7,058 bases of DNA from Burkholderiales bacterium. GTDB lineage: Bacteria; Pseudomonadota; Gammaproteobacteria; Burkholderiales; Burkholderiaceae_D. Location: contig SYFN01000059.1 of NCBI GenBank assembly GCA_005800405.1, positions 1-7,058 on the forward strand. Reading direction: 5' to 3'. Of the stretch, positions 1 through 5,514 are shown one piece after another (within the stretch, counting starts at the first letter, position 1; each line of letters starts with the position of its first letter). Below the pieces are notes generated by a model that was not told the origin of the DNA, ran no database searches, and saw only the letters and a program-made list of their open reading frames with translations. The translations under genes were made by a program, and so were the position numbers.

Positions 1-13
1 ATGCAGCGGAACA

Positions 14-30
14 ATCCGCTTAAAGCGGAT
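14..30. repeat. Short perfect hairpin at the left edge
   Basis: ATCCGCT and AGCGGAT form a 7-bp stem around a 3-base loop. The nearest T-run (43-47) begins 13 bases after the stem, so it is a poor intrinsic terminator. It could be an operator or the weak end of an upstream transcript. Confidence 0.4.
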
Positions 31-146
31 AAATTCGCAGCGTTTTTAACAAACTTTTAAAATAATTGCCCAAAAATTAGGCAGTTCAAAAATTGCTGAG
101 TAAAGTTCCTTGTAAAAAGGATTTGTTCAGCGCTTCCTTAGGAATT

Positions 147-168
147 TTTCAAAACATTTATTTTGAAA
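147..168. repeat. AT-rich inverted repeat
   Basis: TTTCAAAA and TTTTGAAA are exact inverted copies of 8 bp around a 6-base spacer. It lies downstream of the terminator of the 65-residue gene and is not attached to any gene in the window. It may be a protein-binding palindrome; its function is unknown. Confidence 0.4.
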
Positions 169-236
169 TTGCTACCGAAAACCAGGCCAGATCAATATCT
201 TCTGTTGGCTTTGACTATACCCGGAGTATCGTGCAC

Positions 237-263
237 AAAAAAAGCCCGCTGCATCAGCGGGCT
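237..263 (-). terminator. Strong intrinsic terminator of the 65-residue gene
   Basis: On the minus strand AGCCCGCTG, CAT, CAGCGGGCT makes a perfect 9-bp GC-rich stem with a 3-base loop, followed directly by a run of seven T. It begins 38 bases past the stop codon of the minus-strand gene that ends at 302, so it closes that transcript. There is no T-run on the plus strand, so it works in one direction only. Confidence 0.9.
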
Positions 264-301
264 AATCCTATGCCTTCGGGGGAGAAGACTAGGGGAGATA
301 A

Positions 302-499
302 TCAATACAGTTGCGGCACCAGATGCGCGGTCGTTCTGAGCGATGACCGAAAGTCTTTCTGACACTCGGTAGGCGGCAACCAGCCATGCTGGCGCCAGAT
401 GTCCTGCACGCTGCCTGTGGTCACGCGTCGGGACTTGATGGTTTGTCTGGGTAGTTCGGGGTAAACAAAGTTACCTGACTGCGTCATTGCCTGATTCAT
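302..499 (-). CDS. Small protein of unknown function (65 residues), RpoN-driven
   Basis: I do not recognise the family. The start is well supported: AGGAG at 507-511 on the minus strand sits 7 bases before ATG. The protein is basic, soluble-looking, with no signal peptide or membrane segment. Its centre, around residues 23-43, reads like a compact helical motif (SRRVTTGSVQDIW followed by HGWLPPTE), and there is one cysteine at residue 47. The gene stands alone: an RpoN-type promoter and leader hairpin lie upstream and a strong terminator downstream, so it is transcribed as a single small message. This tight framing makes a real gene likely despite its size. RpoN control would suggest a role tied to nitrogen, motility, carbon use or stress, but the sequence does not say which. 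A regulator, adaptor or modified peptide are all open possibilities. Confidence 0.75.
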   Translation of the reverse strand: MNQAMTQSGNFVYPELPRQTIKSRRVTTGSVQDIWRQHGWLPPTECQKDFRSSLRTTAHLVPQLY

Positions 500-523
500 G
501 TGTTCTCTCCTCTATTGCCTGAT
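486..523. repeat. 10-bp direct repeat flanking a ribosome binding site
   Basis: ATTGCCTGAT occurs at 486-495 and again at 514-523, with a period of 28 bp. One copy encodes residues 2-5 of the 65-residue protein; the other lies just upstream of its Shine-Dalgarno sequence. The Shine-Dalgarno and ATG therefore sit between the copies. An 11-bp palindrome TGATCCGATCA (520-530) overlaps the outer copy. It could be a chance or slipped duplication, or paired sites for a translational regulator. Confidence 0.55.
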
Positions 524-532
524 CCGATCAAT

Positions 533-565
533 GCCGGTGCGCTTATTCAGACAGCACTCACCGGC
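533..565 (-). promoter_or_regulatory. Leader hairpin in the mRNA of the 65-residue gene
   Basis: GCCGGTG (533-539) and CACCGGC (559-565) are perfect 7-bp inverted copies around a 19-base loop. If transcription starts near 569, as the RpoN promoter predicts, this stem forms at the very 5' end of the mRNA. Such a hairpin could protect the message from decay or bind a regulator. It leaves the Shine-Dalgarno sequence free. Confidence 0.5.
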
Positions 566-578
566 CTTGCGCCTATTC

Positions 579-596
579 AAGCAATAAACAGGCCAA
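579..596 (-). promoter_or_regulatory. RpoN (sigma-54) -24/-12 promoter
   Basis: The minus strand reads TTGGCCTGTTTATTGCTT. The family consensus is TGGCACG, four bases, TTGC followed by A or T. The invariant GG and GC are both present and exactly 10 bases apart (GG at 594-593, GC at 582-581). TGGC, the G at position 7 and TTGCT all match; only two positions in the -24 half differ. The expected start is near 569, giving a leader of about 70 bases before the ATG at 499. RpoN promoters need an enhancer-binding activator; the inverted repeat at 622-660 is a candidate site for one, about 70 bp upstream of the start. Confidence 0.7.
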
Positions 597-621
597 ATAA
601 TCGTCAAAAAATCGGCAGCCA

Positions 622-660
622 TTTCAATAAATGCAATATCAATAGCTCAACTTATTGAAA
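622..660. repeat. Perfect 9-bp inverted repeat, candidate activator site
   Basis: TTTCAATAA (622-630) and TTATTGAAA (652-660) are exact inverted copies, their centres 30 bp apart (about three helical turns), so both would face the same side of the DNA. It lies between the RpoN promoter of the minus-strand small gene and the plus-strand 126-residue gene, and could serve either. Further TATTCAA/CAATA-like motifs are scattered through 543-680, including GGATT-TATTC-AATCC at 667-681. No known regulator consensus was recognised. Confidence 0.55.
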
Positions 661-722
661 GAAAAGGGATTTATTCAATCCACATAAGAAAATAACTTGT
701 CCGTGAGGGGTGCCAAGAAGCC

Positions 723-818
723 ATGCAGGCTGCAGAAAGCGGCAAATCTGTCGATATTCACGATAACTGGCAAAGAAAGGGGAAGCAACGCCACATTAAT
801 AAAGGAGCAACATCATGA
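723..818 (+). CDS. Possible 31-residue upstream ORF
   Basis: An ATG-started frame encodes 31 residues rich in lysine, glutamine and histidine, and its TGA overlaps the ATG of the next gene as ATGA (815-818). That layout is typical of translational coupling. Against it, the best purine-rich stretch (GTGAGGGG, 703-710) is 12 bases from the ATG, which is far, and the peptide resembles nothing I know. The Shine-Dalgarno sequence of the 126-residue gene lies inside this frame. It could be a leader peptide or chance. Confidence 0.2.
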   Translation: MQAAESGKSVDIHDNWQRKGKQRHINKGATS

Positions 819-1195
819 GTATCGAACTCGGGCGGGAAATTGATTCGATCGGCTCGCGGCACTATGGAAATGGCAACTCTGGCGGGAGCCGCCGTAGTCA
901 ACATCAGGAAAAGCTCAAGGCACTGATCGCAGCGCTGAAATCGGGAAATCTGCTGGACGCACGCGCTTGCTATCAAGCGCTGGTGGATTTCAATCCGTCT
1001 CTCGCCCACAGCTATTTCCAGCGAGTCGGCCATGCACTCGCCAGTGGCAATCTCTCCGGTGCGCAGCGGGTGATTGAGGAAATCTACGGCCAGAACCAGA
1101 TCATCTTTGTAAAGCCGGTCTCCAGCATGCCCGTCACAGCACCCCGGCACTCCACGCGGGATGATTTTGGCGTGCTGGTGGATTTGTCTGCCTGA
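815..1195 (+). CDS. Hypothetical protein with two TPR-like helical repeats (126 residues)
   Basis: The start is supported by AAAGGAG at 801-807, 7 bases before ATG. The first 30 residues are glycine- and serine-rich and probably disordered. Two similar helical hairpins follow: ALKSGNLLDARACYQAL (residues 40-56) and ALASGNLSGAQRVIEEI (74-90), both of the form AL-x-SGNL-x-x-A. This spacing resembles tetratricopeptide repeats and suggests a small protein-binding scaffold. Small proteins with SGDL/GAQ helical repeats are common hypothetical proteins in proteobacteria; none has a role I can name. There is no signal peptide and no membrane segment. The stop is 4 bases from the stop of the convergent aminotransferase gene, leaving no room for a terminator. 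I saw no convincing sigma-70 promoter just upstream. Confidence 0.8.
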   Translation: MSIELGREIDSIGSRHYGNGNSGGSRRSQHQEKLKALIAALKSGNLLDARACYQALVDFNPSLAHSYFQRVGHALASGNLSGAQRVIEEIYGQNQIIFVKPVSSMPVTAPRHSTRDDFGVLVDLSA

Positions 1196-1199
1196 GCTT

Positions 1200-2546
1200 T
1201 CAGCGACTTTGACGTACTGAGGCTTCGCAGGCTTCACGCATCGCGCGCGTTGCCACCTCTTCGAGCCAGCCAAGATCGACATCGGCGTGGGCTTCGCACA
1301 AGAACCAGGGCTCGCGCGAATCCGGTTCCAGCATCACACCGTAATCAATCAGCTTCCACGCAAAATCGCAATAGAGATCGCTGTTGGTCACGCGCCAGTC
1401 GCGGTAGTTTTGTGGCACATCGGGCGTGAAATGAATACCCAACATGGCCGGTGGCCCGGCAAATGCGTGCTCGACACCTGCAGCCGTGAACACTCTGCCT
1501 AGCAAGGCGCGAATCTCGTCACCGACCCGATTGATCGTCGCCAGCGCATCGGTTTGATCCAAAATGTTCAGCGTCGCATGCGCTGCCGAGAGCGCGACCA
1601 GATTGGCGGTATAGGTACCTCCATGAACGACGCCGCCTTTGTAGGAGCCGATGACATCCATGACCTCGGCACGCCCACCGAAGGCCGCGACTGGGTAACC
1701 ATTTCCCATGGCTTTGGCATAGGTCGTCAGATCCGCATGGATGCCATACAAAGCCTGCGCACCTCCTTTGGCCACGCGGAATCCTGTCTTGACTTCATCA
1801 ATGATCAGCATGGTGCCGTACTGCGTGCACAGGTCACGCAGGCGCTGCAACCATTCTGGTGTGGCCGAGATGCTGCCTGCATTTCCAATAATGGGCTCAA
1901 GCACGACACACGCGAGTTGTTCTCCCTGCTGTGCGAATAAATACTCAAGCATTGCATGGTCGTTGAGCACGATGAGATCAACCAGTTCGCGCGCACGCTG
2001 CGGAATGCCGCCACCAAAAGGAATCACCGATGGTGCTGCCCCGCCCTGCGGATCCCAATGCTCGATATCGGATTTCCACATCATCTCGTCGTACAAACCG
2101 TGGAAACTACCTTCAACAATGACCACCCGATCCCGTCGGGTGTGGCCACGTGCCGTGCGTACTGCACCCATCACCGCTTCGGTGCCGGAATTGGCAAATC
2201 GCATTTTTTCGATATGCGGACACATCGCCTTGATTTGCTTGACGACTTCGGTATCAAGCGGTGTCGCGAAACCTGAGAGCGTGCCACCCTGGGTGATCTG
2301 CCTGATCACGGCTGCATCAATGCGCTCATCGCGGTAGCCAAGAATGATGGGGCCATAACCCAAACGAAAATCTACCCAGGTCCTGCCATCACAATCGGTG
2401 ATGCGACAGCCTTTGGCGTTATCCACAAAAACGGTGCGCTCATCACCCCAGTAACGATAATTCTCGGCGACGCCCTGTGGCATGTGTCGATGTGCCTCAG
2501 CCATCAACTGCTTCTGCCGCACGCCTGGTTTGCTGAAATCTTGCAT
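1200..2546 (-). CDS. Class III aminotransferase, glutamate-1-semialdehyde aminomutase-like
   Basis: This is a PLP-dependent fold-type I enzyme of about 448 residues. Family landmarks, numbered from the chosen ATG, appear in order: NSGTEA at 119-124 (cofactor phosphate binding), EGSFHG at 145-150, DEVKTGFR with the pyridine-nitrogen aspartate at 250, and the Schiff-base lysine at 278 in YAKAMGNGYP. The closest known family is HemL. True HemL is about 425-430 residues and sits in heme synthesis, whereas this gene is the last of an operon with a dehydrogenase and a methyltransferase, so a different substrate is likely. The ATG at 2546 is 13 bases after the upstream stop. It has no clear Shine-Dalgarno, so it probably depends on coupling to the gene before it. 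An in-frame ATG at 2585 is possible but also lacks a binding site and would overlap the upstream gene. The family is certain; the substrate is unknown. Confidence 0.9.
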   Translation of the reverse strand: MQDFSKPGVRQKQLMAEAHRHMPQGVAENYRYWGDERTVFVDNAKGCRITDCDGRTWVDFRLGYGPIILGYRDERIDAAVIRQITQGGTLSGFATPLDTEVVKQIKAMCPHIEKMRFANSGTEAVMGAVRTARGHTRRDRVVIVEGSFHGLYDEMMWKSDIEHWDPQGGAAPSVIPFGGGIPQRARELVDLIVLNDHAMLEYLFAQQGEQLACVVLEPIIGNAGSISATPEWLQRLRDLCTQYGTMLIIDEVKTGFRVAKGGAQALYGIHADLTTYAKAMGNGYPVAAFGGRAEVMDVIGSYKGGVVHGGTYTANLVALSAAHATLNILDQTDALATINRVGDEIRALLGRVFTAAGVEHAFAGPPAMLGIHFTPDVPQNYRDWRVTNSDLYCDFAWKLIDYGVMLEPDSREPWFLCEAHADVDLGWLEEVATRAMREACEASVRQSR

Positions 2547-2559
2547 GGTAGGTGTTCGA

Positions 2560-3504
2560 TCAGTTGACTGAAGGTGCTTGCCCATGCGGCGGTCGCAATA
2601 GCAGACCGGCACGTTCTTCGACCAGCTTCACCACATGCAGCTCGGCCGCGGACTCGCCGTATTTTTCCATTGCCTCACGAAACAGTGACTCGACAAATTT
2701 TCCCATCGTGAGCTCGTAACCCTGACTTCGCGCAATCTCATTCACCAGACCCAGATCCTTGCAGCAGAGCGCCAGTGAAAAACTCGGATCATAGTGTCCT
2801 GCAAAAATCGATGGCACATCATGCTCGGCAACCCAGCTGTTACCCGCACTGGATTTGATTGCCTCCCACACTGTCTCCAGTGGTACACCTGCCTTCGCGC
2901 CCAGCATCAGTCCTTCGCCGATCGCAGCAGCGCTGACGAACCAAAGCAAATTAGTCAACAGCTTGATGGTGGCGCCATTGCCATGCGCACCCATATGAAA
3001 GATTTTATTGCCCAACACATCAAAGATGGGCTTGTGTTTCGCGAAGCACTGCGCATCACCGCCGACAAAGATCGATAACCTGCCCCCGGCAGCGGCATCG
3101 ATCGCATTCGTGATCGGCGCTTCGAGATAATCAATACCGCGCTGCTGTGCCTGGTCGTTTAATTCTCGCGCCAGATCAGCGGCGCTGGTGGTGGTGTCGA
3201 TGATGGTTGCACCGCGCGGCAGCCGAGCGAGCAGCCCCTGCTCACCGAACATCACCTCACGCACCTGAGGCGGGCCGGGTAATGAGGTGATCACCACATC
3301 GCATTGCGCAGCACCTTCGGCCAAACTAGCGACGCCGCGTGCGCCCATACTAACGAGGTTGGCTGCCTTTTGAGGCCATTGATCAAAGACACAGAGGGGG
3401 TAACCGGCGCGAATGAGATTGGCCGCCATCGGATTGCCCATATTGCCCACGCCAACAAAGAAAAGGTGCGGCTTGTCCGCGCCCGAGTTACCAGAGACCC
3501 TCAT
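2560..3504 (-). CDS. Beta-hydroxyacid dehydrogenase (3-hydroxyisobutyrate dehydrogenase family)
   Basis: An NAD(P)-dependent oxidoreductase of 314 residues, near the usual 290-300 of the family plus short extra ends. The Rossmann motif GVGNMGNPMAANL is at 18-30. An aspartate ends the second strand (FDQWPQKA, D41), where NADP-users usually carry NRT, so NAD is the likelier cofactor. The catalytic lysine is K181 in GAHGNGATIKLLTN, and KDLGL (250-254) is the conserved second lysine motif. The substrate loop is unusual: EAPITNA (128-134) stands where most relatives have DAPVSGG, so the substrate is probably not plain 3-hydroxyisobutyrate. The ATG overlaps the methyltransferase stop as ATGA, which suggests translational coupling. 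The likely reaction is reversible oxidation of a hydroxy acid to a semialdehyde, or of a related alcohol or imine. This would chemically suit the neighbouring aminotransferase. Confidence 0.88.
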   Translation of the reverse strand: MRVSGNSGADKPHLFFVGVGNMGNPMAANLIRAGYPLCVFDQWPQKAANLVSMGARGVASLAEGAAQCDVVITSLPGPPQVREVMFGEQGLLARLPRGATIIDTTTSAADLARELNDQAQQRGIDYLEAPITNAIDAAAGGRLSIFVGGDAQCFAKHKPIFDVLGNKIFHMGAHGNGATIKLLTNLLWFVSAAAIGEGLMLGAKAGVPLETVWEAIKSSAGNSWVAEHDVPSIFAGHYDPSFSLALCCKDLGLVNEIARSQGYELTMGKFVESLFREAMEKYGESAAELHVVKLVEERAGLLLRPPHGQAPSVN

Positions 3505-4223
3505 TGCGCGCTCACACTTTTTTTAAAAGCAATGAAGTGACTGCATTTCTCAGCGTCGGCGTCATGCTCGAAACCGTACTGGGCAAGCAGCGCAAGCGTC
3601 TCAGACCAGCGGTAGGTGCGGTAGTTGATGGTTTGCGCCATCACCACCTCCTCTCGCTCGGCCAAATAGTAATGCTTGATAAAGCCATGCTCGGTCGGTT
3701 CAATTTTTTGTGAATAGAGCATGCCGTTCGAGACCGGTTTTTCATAGTCACGGTGCGGTCCCTGTATGCCCAGCAGGAGCCGGCCACCCGTGTTCACATG
3801 ACTGGCCACGCGCGCGAGCCCCTGGTGATTGCTTTCTTCTTGATACAAGTGGCTGACCATGAAAGGCTCATTGTCGCCGTCCACCACGAAGTACCAGACA
3901 CCGCCGTAAGAAAAAGCGAGGTCGTATCGTTTCTTGAGATCGAAATTAGTCACGTTTTGCAGCGACAGCGAAATATTAGGGAACTGCTGCAAGCGTTCGG
4001 AAGCAATCGACAGCATCGCCTCCGTCAAATCAACACCCATGATGTCAGCGCCGGGCTGTCTTTGCCCTAGCTCTTCCAGTATCAAACCGGTTCCGCAACC
4101 GATTTCCAGCACACTGCCGAAGCTGTTGTTTCTAGTGATGTTCTCGACGATCTTCTGATAGTCATAATAGCCCGACGTCATAATCAGGTCGTAATACGCG
4201 GACATATTGGTGTAATCGCCCAT
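3501..4223 (-). CDS. Class I SAM-dependent methyltransferase
   Basis: The first gene of the operon, 240 residues from the chosen start. Motif I, VLEIGCGTG, is at 38-46 and binds S-adenosylmethionine. An acidic residue at the end of the second strand follows in GVDLTEAML (63-71, D65), and the strand-4 region is DLAFSYGGVWYF (101-112). The N-terminus, YYDLIMTSGYYDY, is typical of small-molecule methyltransferases in this superfamily. Starts at 4268 and 4253 are in frame but have no Shine-Dalgarno. The ATG at 4223 has AGGGGGAG at 4235-4242 (11 bases away, long) and a closer GGGG at 4226-4229, and the protein from there matches family length. The acceptor, whether O, N or C on a small molecule, is not visible. 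Its position before a dehydrogenase and an aminotransferase suggests a metabolite tailoring role rather than RNA or protein methylation. Confidence 0.85.
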   Translation of the reverse strand: MGDYTNMSAYYDLIMTSGYYDYQKIVENITRNNSFGSVLEIGCGTGLILEELGQRQPGADIMGVDLTEAMLSIASERLQQFPNISLSLQNVTNFDLKKRYDLAFSYGGVWYFVVDGDNEPFMVSHLYQEESNHQGLARVASHVNTGGRLLLGIQGPHRDYEKPVSNGMLYSQKIEPTEHGFIKHYYLAEREEVVMAQTINYRTYRWSETLALLAQYGFEHDADAEKCSHFIAFKKSVSAQ

Positions 4224-4371
4224 TTCCCCTACAACTCCCCCTGAGACACCCATTATGGGCAGCGGCATTGACCGCCAGCCGCCTGTTTGTTGTTATGCAA
4301 AGCACGCAGATTTTTTTTGACTATGCGGCTGCAGAGTTTCAGGGGGTTTTTGAAAATGGTCAACGTAATTA

Positions 4372-4392
4372 CATTTACCAGCCCTGTAAATG
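4372..4392. repeat. Inverted repeat CATTTAC-N7-GTAAATG, candidate operator
   Basis: Exact 7-bp inverted copies around 7 bases. On the minus strand it ends 8 bases upstream of a TTGACC that could be a -35 box, so it lies where an activator would bind, about 150 bp upstream of the operon's ATG. I do not match it to a named regulator. It resembles a TyrR box only with the arms the wrong way round. Confidence 0.45.
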
Positions 4393-4473
4393 CATGAACG
4401 GCGCTTCATCTACCCAAAAAAGATAAACAATTACTAACCAGCTGCCCACTTTACTGGCGAATACGACTGACAA

Positions 4474-4522
4474 AACCCGCATGGGCAACGGCTGCCCGAG
4501 GCACCCGGAATGCGGCAGGGTT
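4474..4522 (-). ncRNA. Foldable leader element upstream of the methyltransferase operon
   Basis: An outer stem CCGCAT (4477-4482) / ATGCGG (4510-4515) encloses an inner hairpin GGGCA-acggc-TGCCC (4483-4497), and AACC / GGTT extends the outer stem with a bulge. In the minus-strand transcript the outer stem ends directly before GTTTT. A competing pair CTGCC / GGCAG (4514-4518 with 4492-4496) would break both stems. Two exclusive folds followed by a short U-run is the layout of an attenuator or a small riboswitch-like leader, but I match it to no known class. Confidence 0.3.
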
Positions 4523-4588
4523 CAGATCATTACTATTTTTCAAGCAGCAAAGATCACATCACCGAACCAATCTAACCAGCAAGTAATG

Positions 4589-4619
4589 AAAAAAAGCCTG
4601 CCGCAATGGGCAGGCTTTT
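4589..4619 (-). terminator. Intrinsic terminator of motA
   Basis: GCCTGCC (4596-4602) and GGCAGGC (4609-4615) form a 7-bp GC-rich stem with a 6-base loop, lengthened to 11 bp by flanking A and T. On the minus strand it is followed by seven T. It begins about 20 bases after the motA stop. On the plus strand there are four T, so weak two-way termination is possible. It separates motA from the methyltransferase operon on the same strand. Confidence 0.88.
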
Positions 4620-4640
4620 GTGAGCACAGACGCTATGCGT

Positions 4641-5504
4641 CTATTTGCCGCGTAATCCGTCAAACACTTCAGCAAATCCTGGCTGATTATGATGGCTGAT
4701 CACACTGCGGGCAGCTTCGATCACCAGTGGCACGGGATGACCACGCAGGGTGTTGACTATCATTTCATTGATGACTTTGAAGACTTGGCCATCTTCATCA
4801 ATGATCTGGCCCAAACGGCTCGACAACGGATCAAATACGCCGTACGCCACAAACACCCCGAGGAAGGTACCCACCAGTGCCGAACCAATCAGGGCACCCA
4901 ACACCGGCGGCGGCTGGTCAATGGCTCCCATGGTCTTCACCACGCCCAACACGCACGCCACAATCCCCAGCGCTGGCAGCGCACCCGCAATGGACGACAG
5001 CGTGCCCTGATATTTCAATTCGTCGTGATGGTGCGTCTTGATGGCGCTTTTCATGACATCGTCGACTGCATCGGCATCGAGGTTACCCTGAGCGATGACG
5101 ACCAGTCGCAAGGTGTCGCAGATCATGTGAACAATCGCATGGTCTTTGGCCAGCTTGGGGTATTCGCCGAAAATGGCTGAGGAATCCGGGTTTTCGACGT
5201 GGGCTTCGAGCGCCACCGCACCCTCTTTTTTCATCACGTTGAGCAGCTTGCCGACCATCAGAATCAGATCAAGATAGTCCTGTCCCTTGTAGGTTGGCCC
5301 CTTGATGCATTTGACCATGCCGCCAATGGCACCCTTGAAAATGCCAATACTGTTGCCGATCAACTGCGCGCCAATGGCCGAGCCCACAATAATGAAGCCC
5401 TCGATGGGAGCGGCCTTGATGATCGGCGCCATTTTGCCGCCCGCCATGATGTAGCCACCAAACACGCAGCCAAACACGACAGCCAATCCCACGAAAAAAA
5501 ACAT
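4641..5504 (-). CDS. motA: Flagellar motor stator protein MotA
   Basis: An inner-membrane protein that, with MotB, forms the proton-driven stator turning the flagellum. 287 residues, close to the E. coli 295. Four membrane segments lie near residues 1-20, 34-52, 168-190 and 201-222, with a large cytoplasmic loop between the second and third. By alignment with E. coli MotA, E98 is kept as E100, R90 is replaced by lysine (K92), and the two essential prolines P173 and P222 correspond to P177 and P226 (LPALGIVA and DPLSSRL). The start at 5504 has AAGGAG 6 bases upstream; an in-frame ATG at 5534 is not favoured because it has no binding site and adds a polar tail before the membrane segment. The gene is monocistronic, with its own promoter candidate and terminator, and there is no motB next to it. 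It ends in TAG. Confidence 0.93.
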   Translation of the reverse strand: MFFFVGLAVVFGCVFGGYIMAGGKMAPIIKAAPIEGFIIVGSAIGAQLIGNSIGIFKGAIGGMVKCIKGPTYKGQDYLDLILMVGKLLNVMKKEGAVALEAHVENPDSSAIFGEYPKLAKDHAIVHMICDTLRLVVIAQGNLDADAVDDVMKSAIKTHHHDELKYQGTLSSIAGALPALGIVACVLGVVKTMGAIDQPPPVLGALIGSALVGTFLGVFVAYGVFDPLSSRLGQIIDEDGQVFKVINEMIVNTLRGHPVPLVIEAARSVISHHNQPGFAEVFDGLRGK

Positions 5505-5514
5505 ATGCCTCTCC

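Larger units (their letters stand above)
1..236. other. AT-rich stretch without a recognisable gene
   Basis: I see no convincing coding region here. The reading frame from base 1 is open for only 19 codons and ends with TAA at 58-60, so the tail of a gene cut by the window edge cannot be excluded. The stretch holds several small symmetric elements: a 7-bp hairpin at 14-30, an 8-bp direct repeat CAAAAATT at 71-78 and 87-94 (period 16), TCCTT/AAGGA at 107-121, and TTTCAAAA/TTTTGAAA at 147-168. No hairpin is followed by a good T-run on the plus strand. It is probably intergenic and regulatory. Confidence 0.5.
4269..4588. other. Gene-free 320-bp leader and promoter region
   Basis: No gene is supported here. 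On the minus strand it would hold the promoter and leader of the methyltransferase operon. It contains the inverted repeat at 4372-4392 and the foldable element at 4474-4522. A candidate -35 TTGACC (4358-4363, minus strand) has only a poor -10 (GAAACT) 17 bases on, so I name no sigma-70 promoter. An eight-T run lies at 4311-4318 and a small palindrome CCCATTATGGG at 4250-4260. Confidence 0.5.

Noticed and set aside
131..149. Plus-strand terminator (TTCC-tta-GGAA before a T-run)
   Set aside because: Only 4 bp of AT-containing stem and a 3-base loop; far too weak.
93..362. 89-codon open frame at the left
   Set aside because: It runs through the terminator hairpin and into the antisense of the 65-residue gene, and it lacks a good start.
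758..1282. Long open frame on the minus strand opposite the 126-residue gene
   Set aside because: It overlaps a plus-strand gene with a good ribosome binding site and crosses into the aminotransferase gene. Its composition (many R, C, H) is typical of a shadow frame.
1741..2337. 198-codon open frame on the plus strand inside the aminotransferase gene
   Set aside because: It lies opposite conserved PLP-enzyme motifs and has serine/arginine/proline-rich shadow composition.
1200..2546. Naming the aminotransferase hemL
   Set aside because: The PLP motifs fit the family, but the operon partners and the greater length argue for another substrate, so no symbol was given.
2547..2612. Longer N-terminus for the aminotransferase
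   Set aside because: It would overlap the upstream gene by about 50 bases, has no ribosome binding site, and adds residues not typical of the family.
4372..4392. TyrR box
   Set aside because: The arms TGTAAA and TTTACA occur in the reverse order and with different spacing from the TyrR consensus.
4689..5180. 163-codon open frame opposite motA
   Set aside because: MotA is a sure call on the other strand; this frame has no ribosome binding site and a histidine/glutamine-rich shadow composition.
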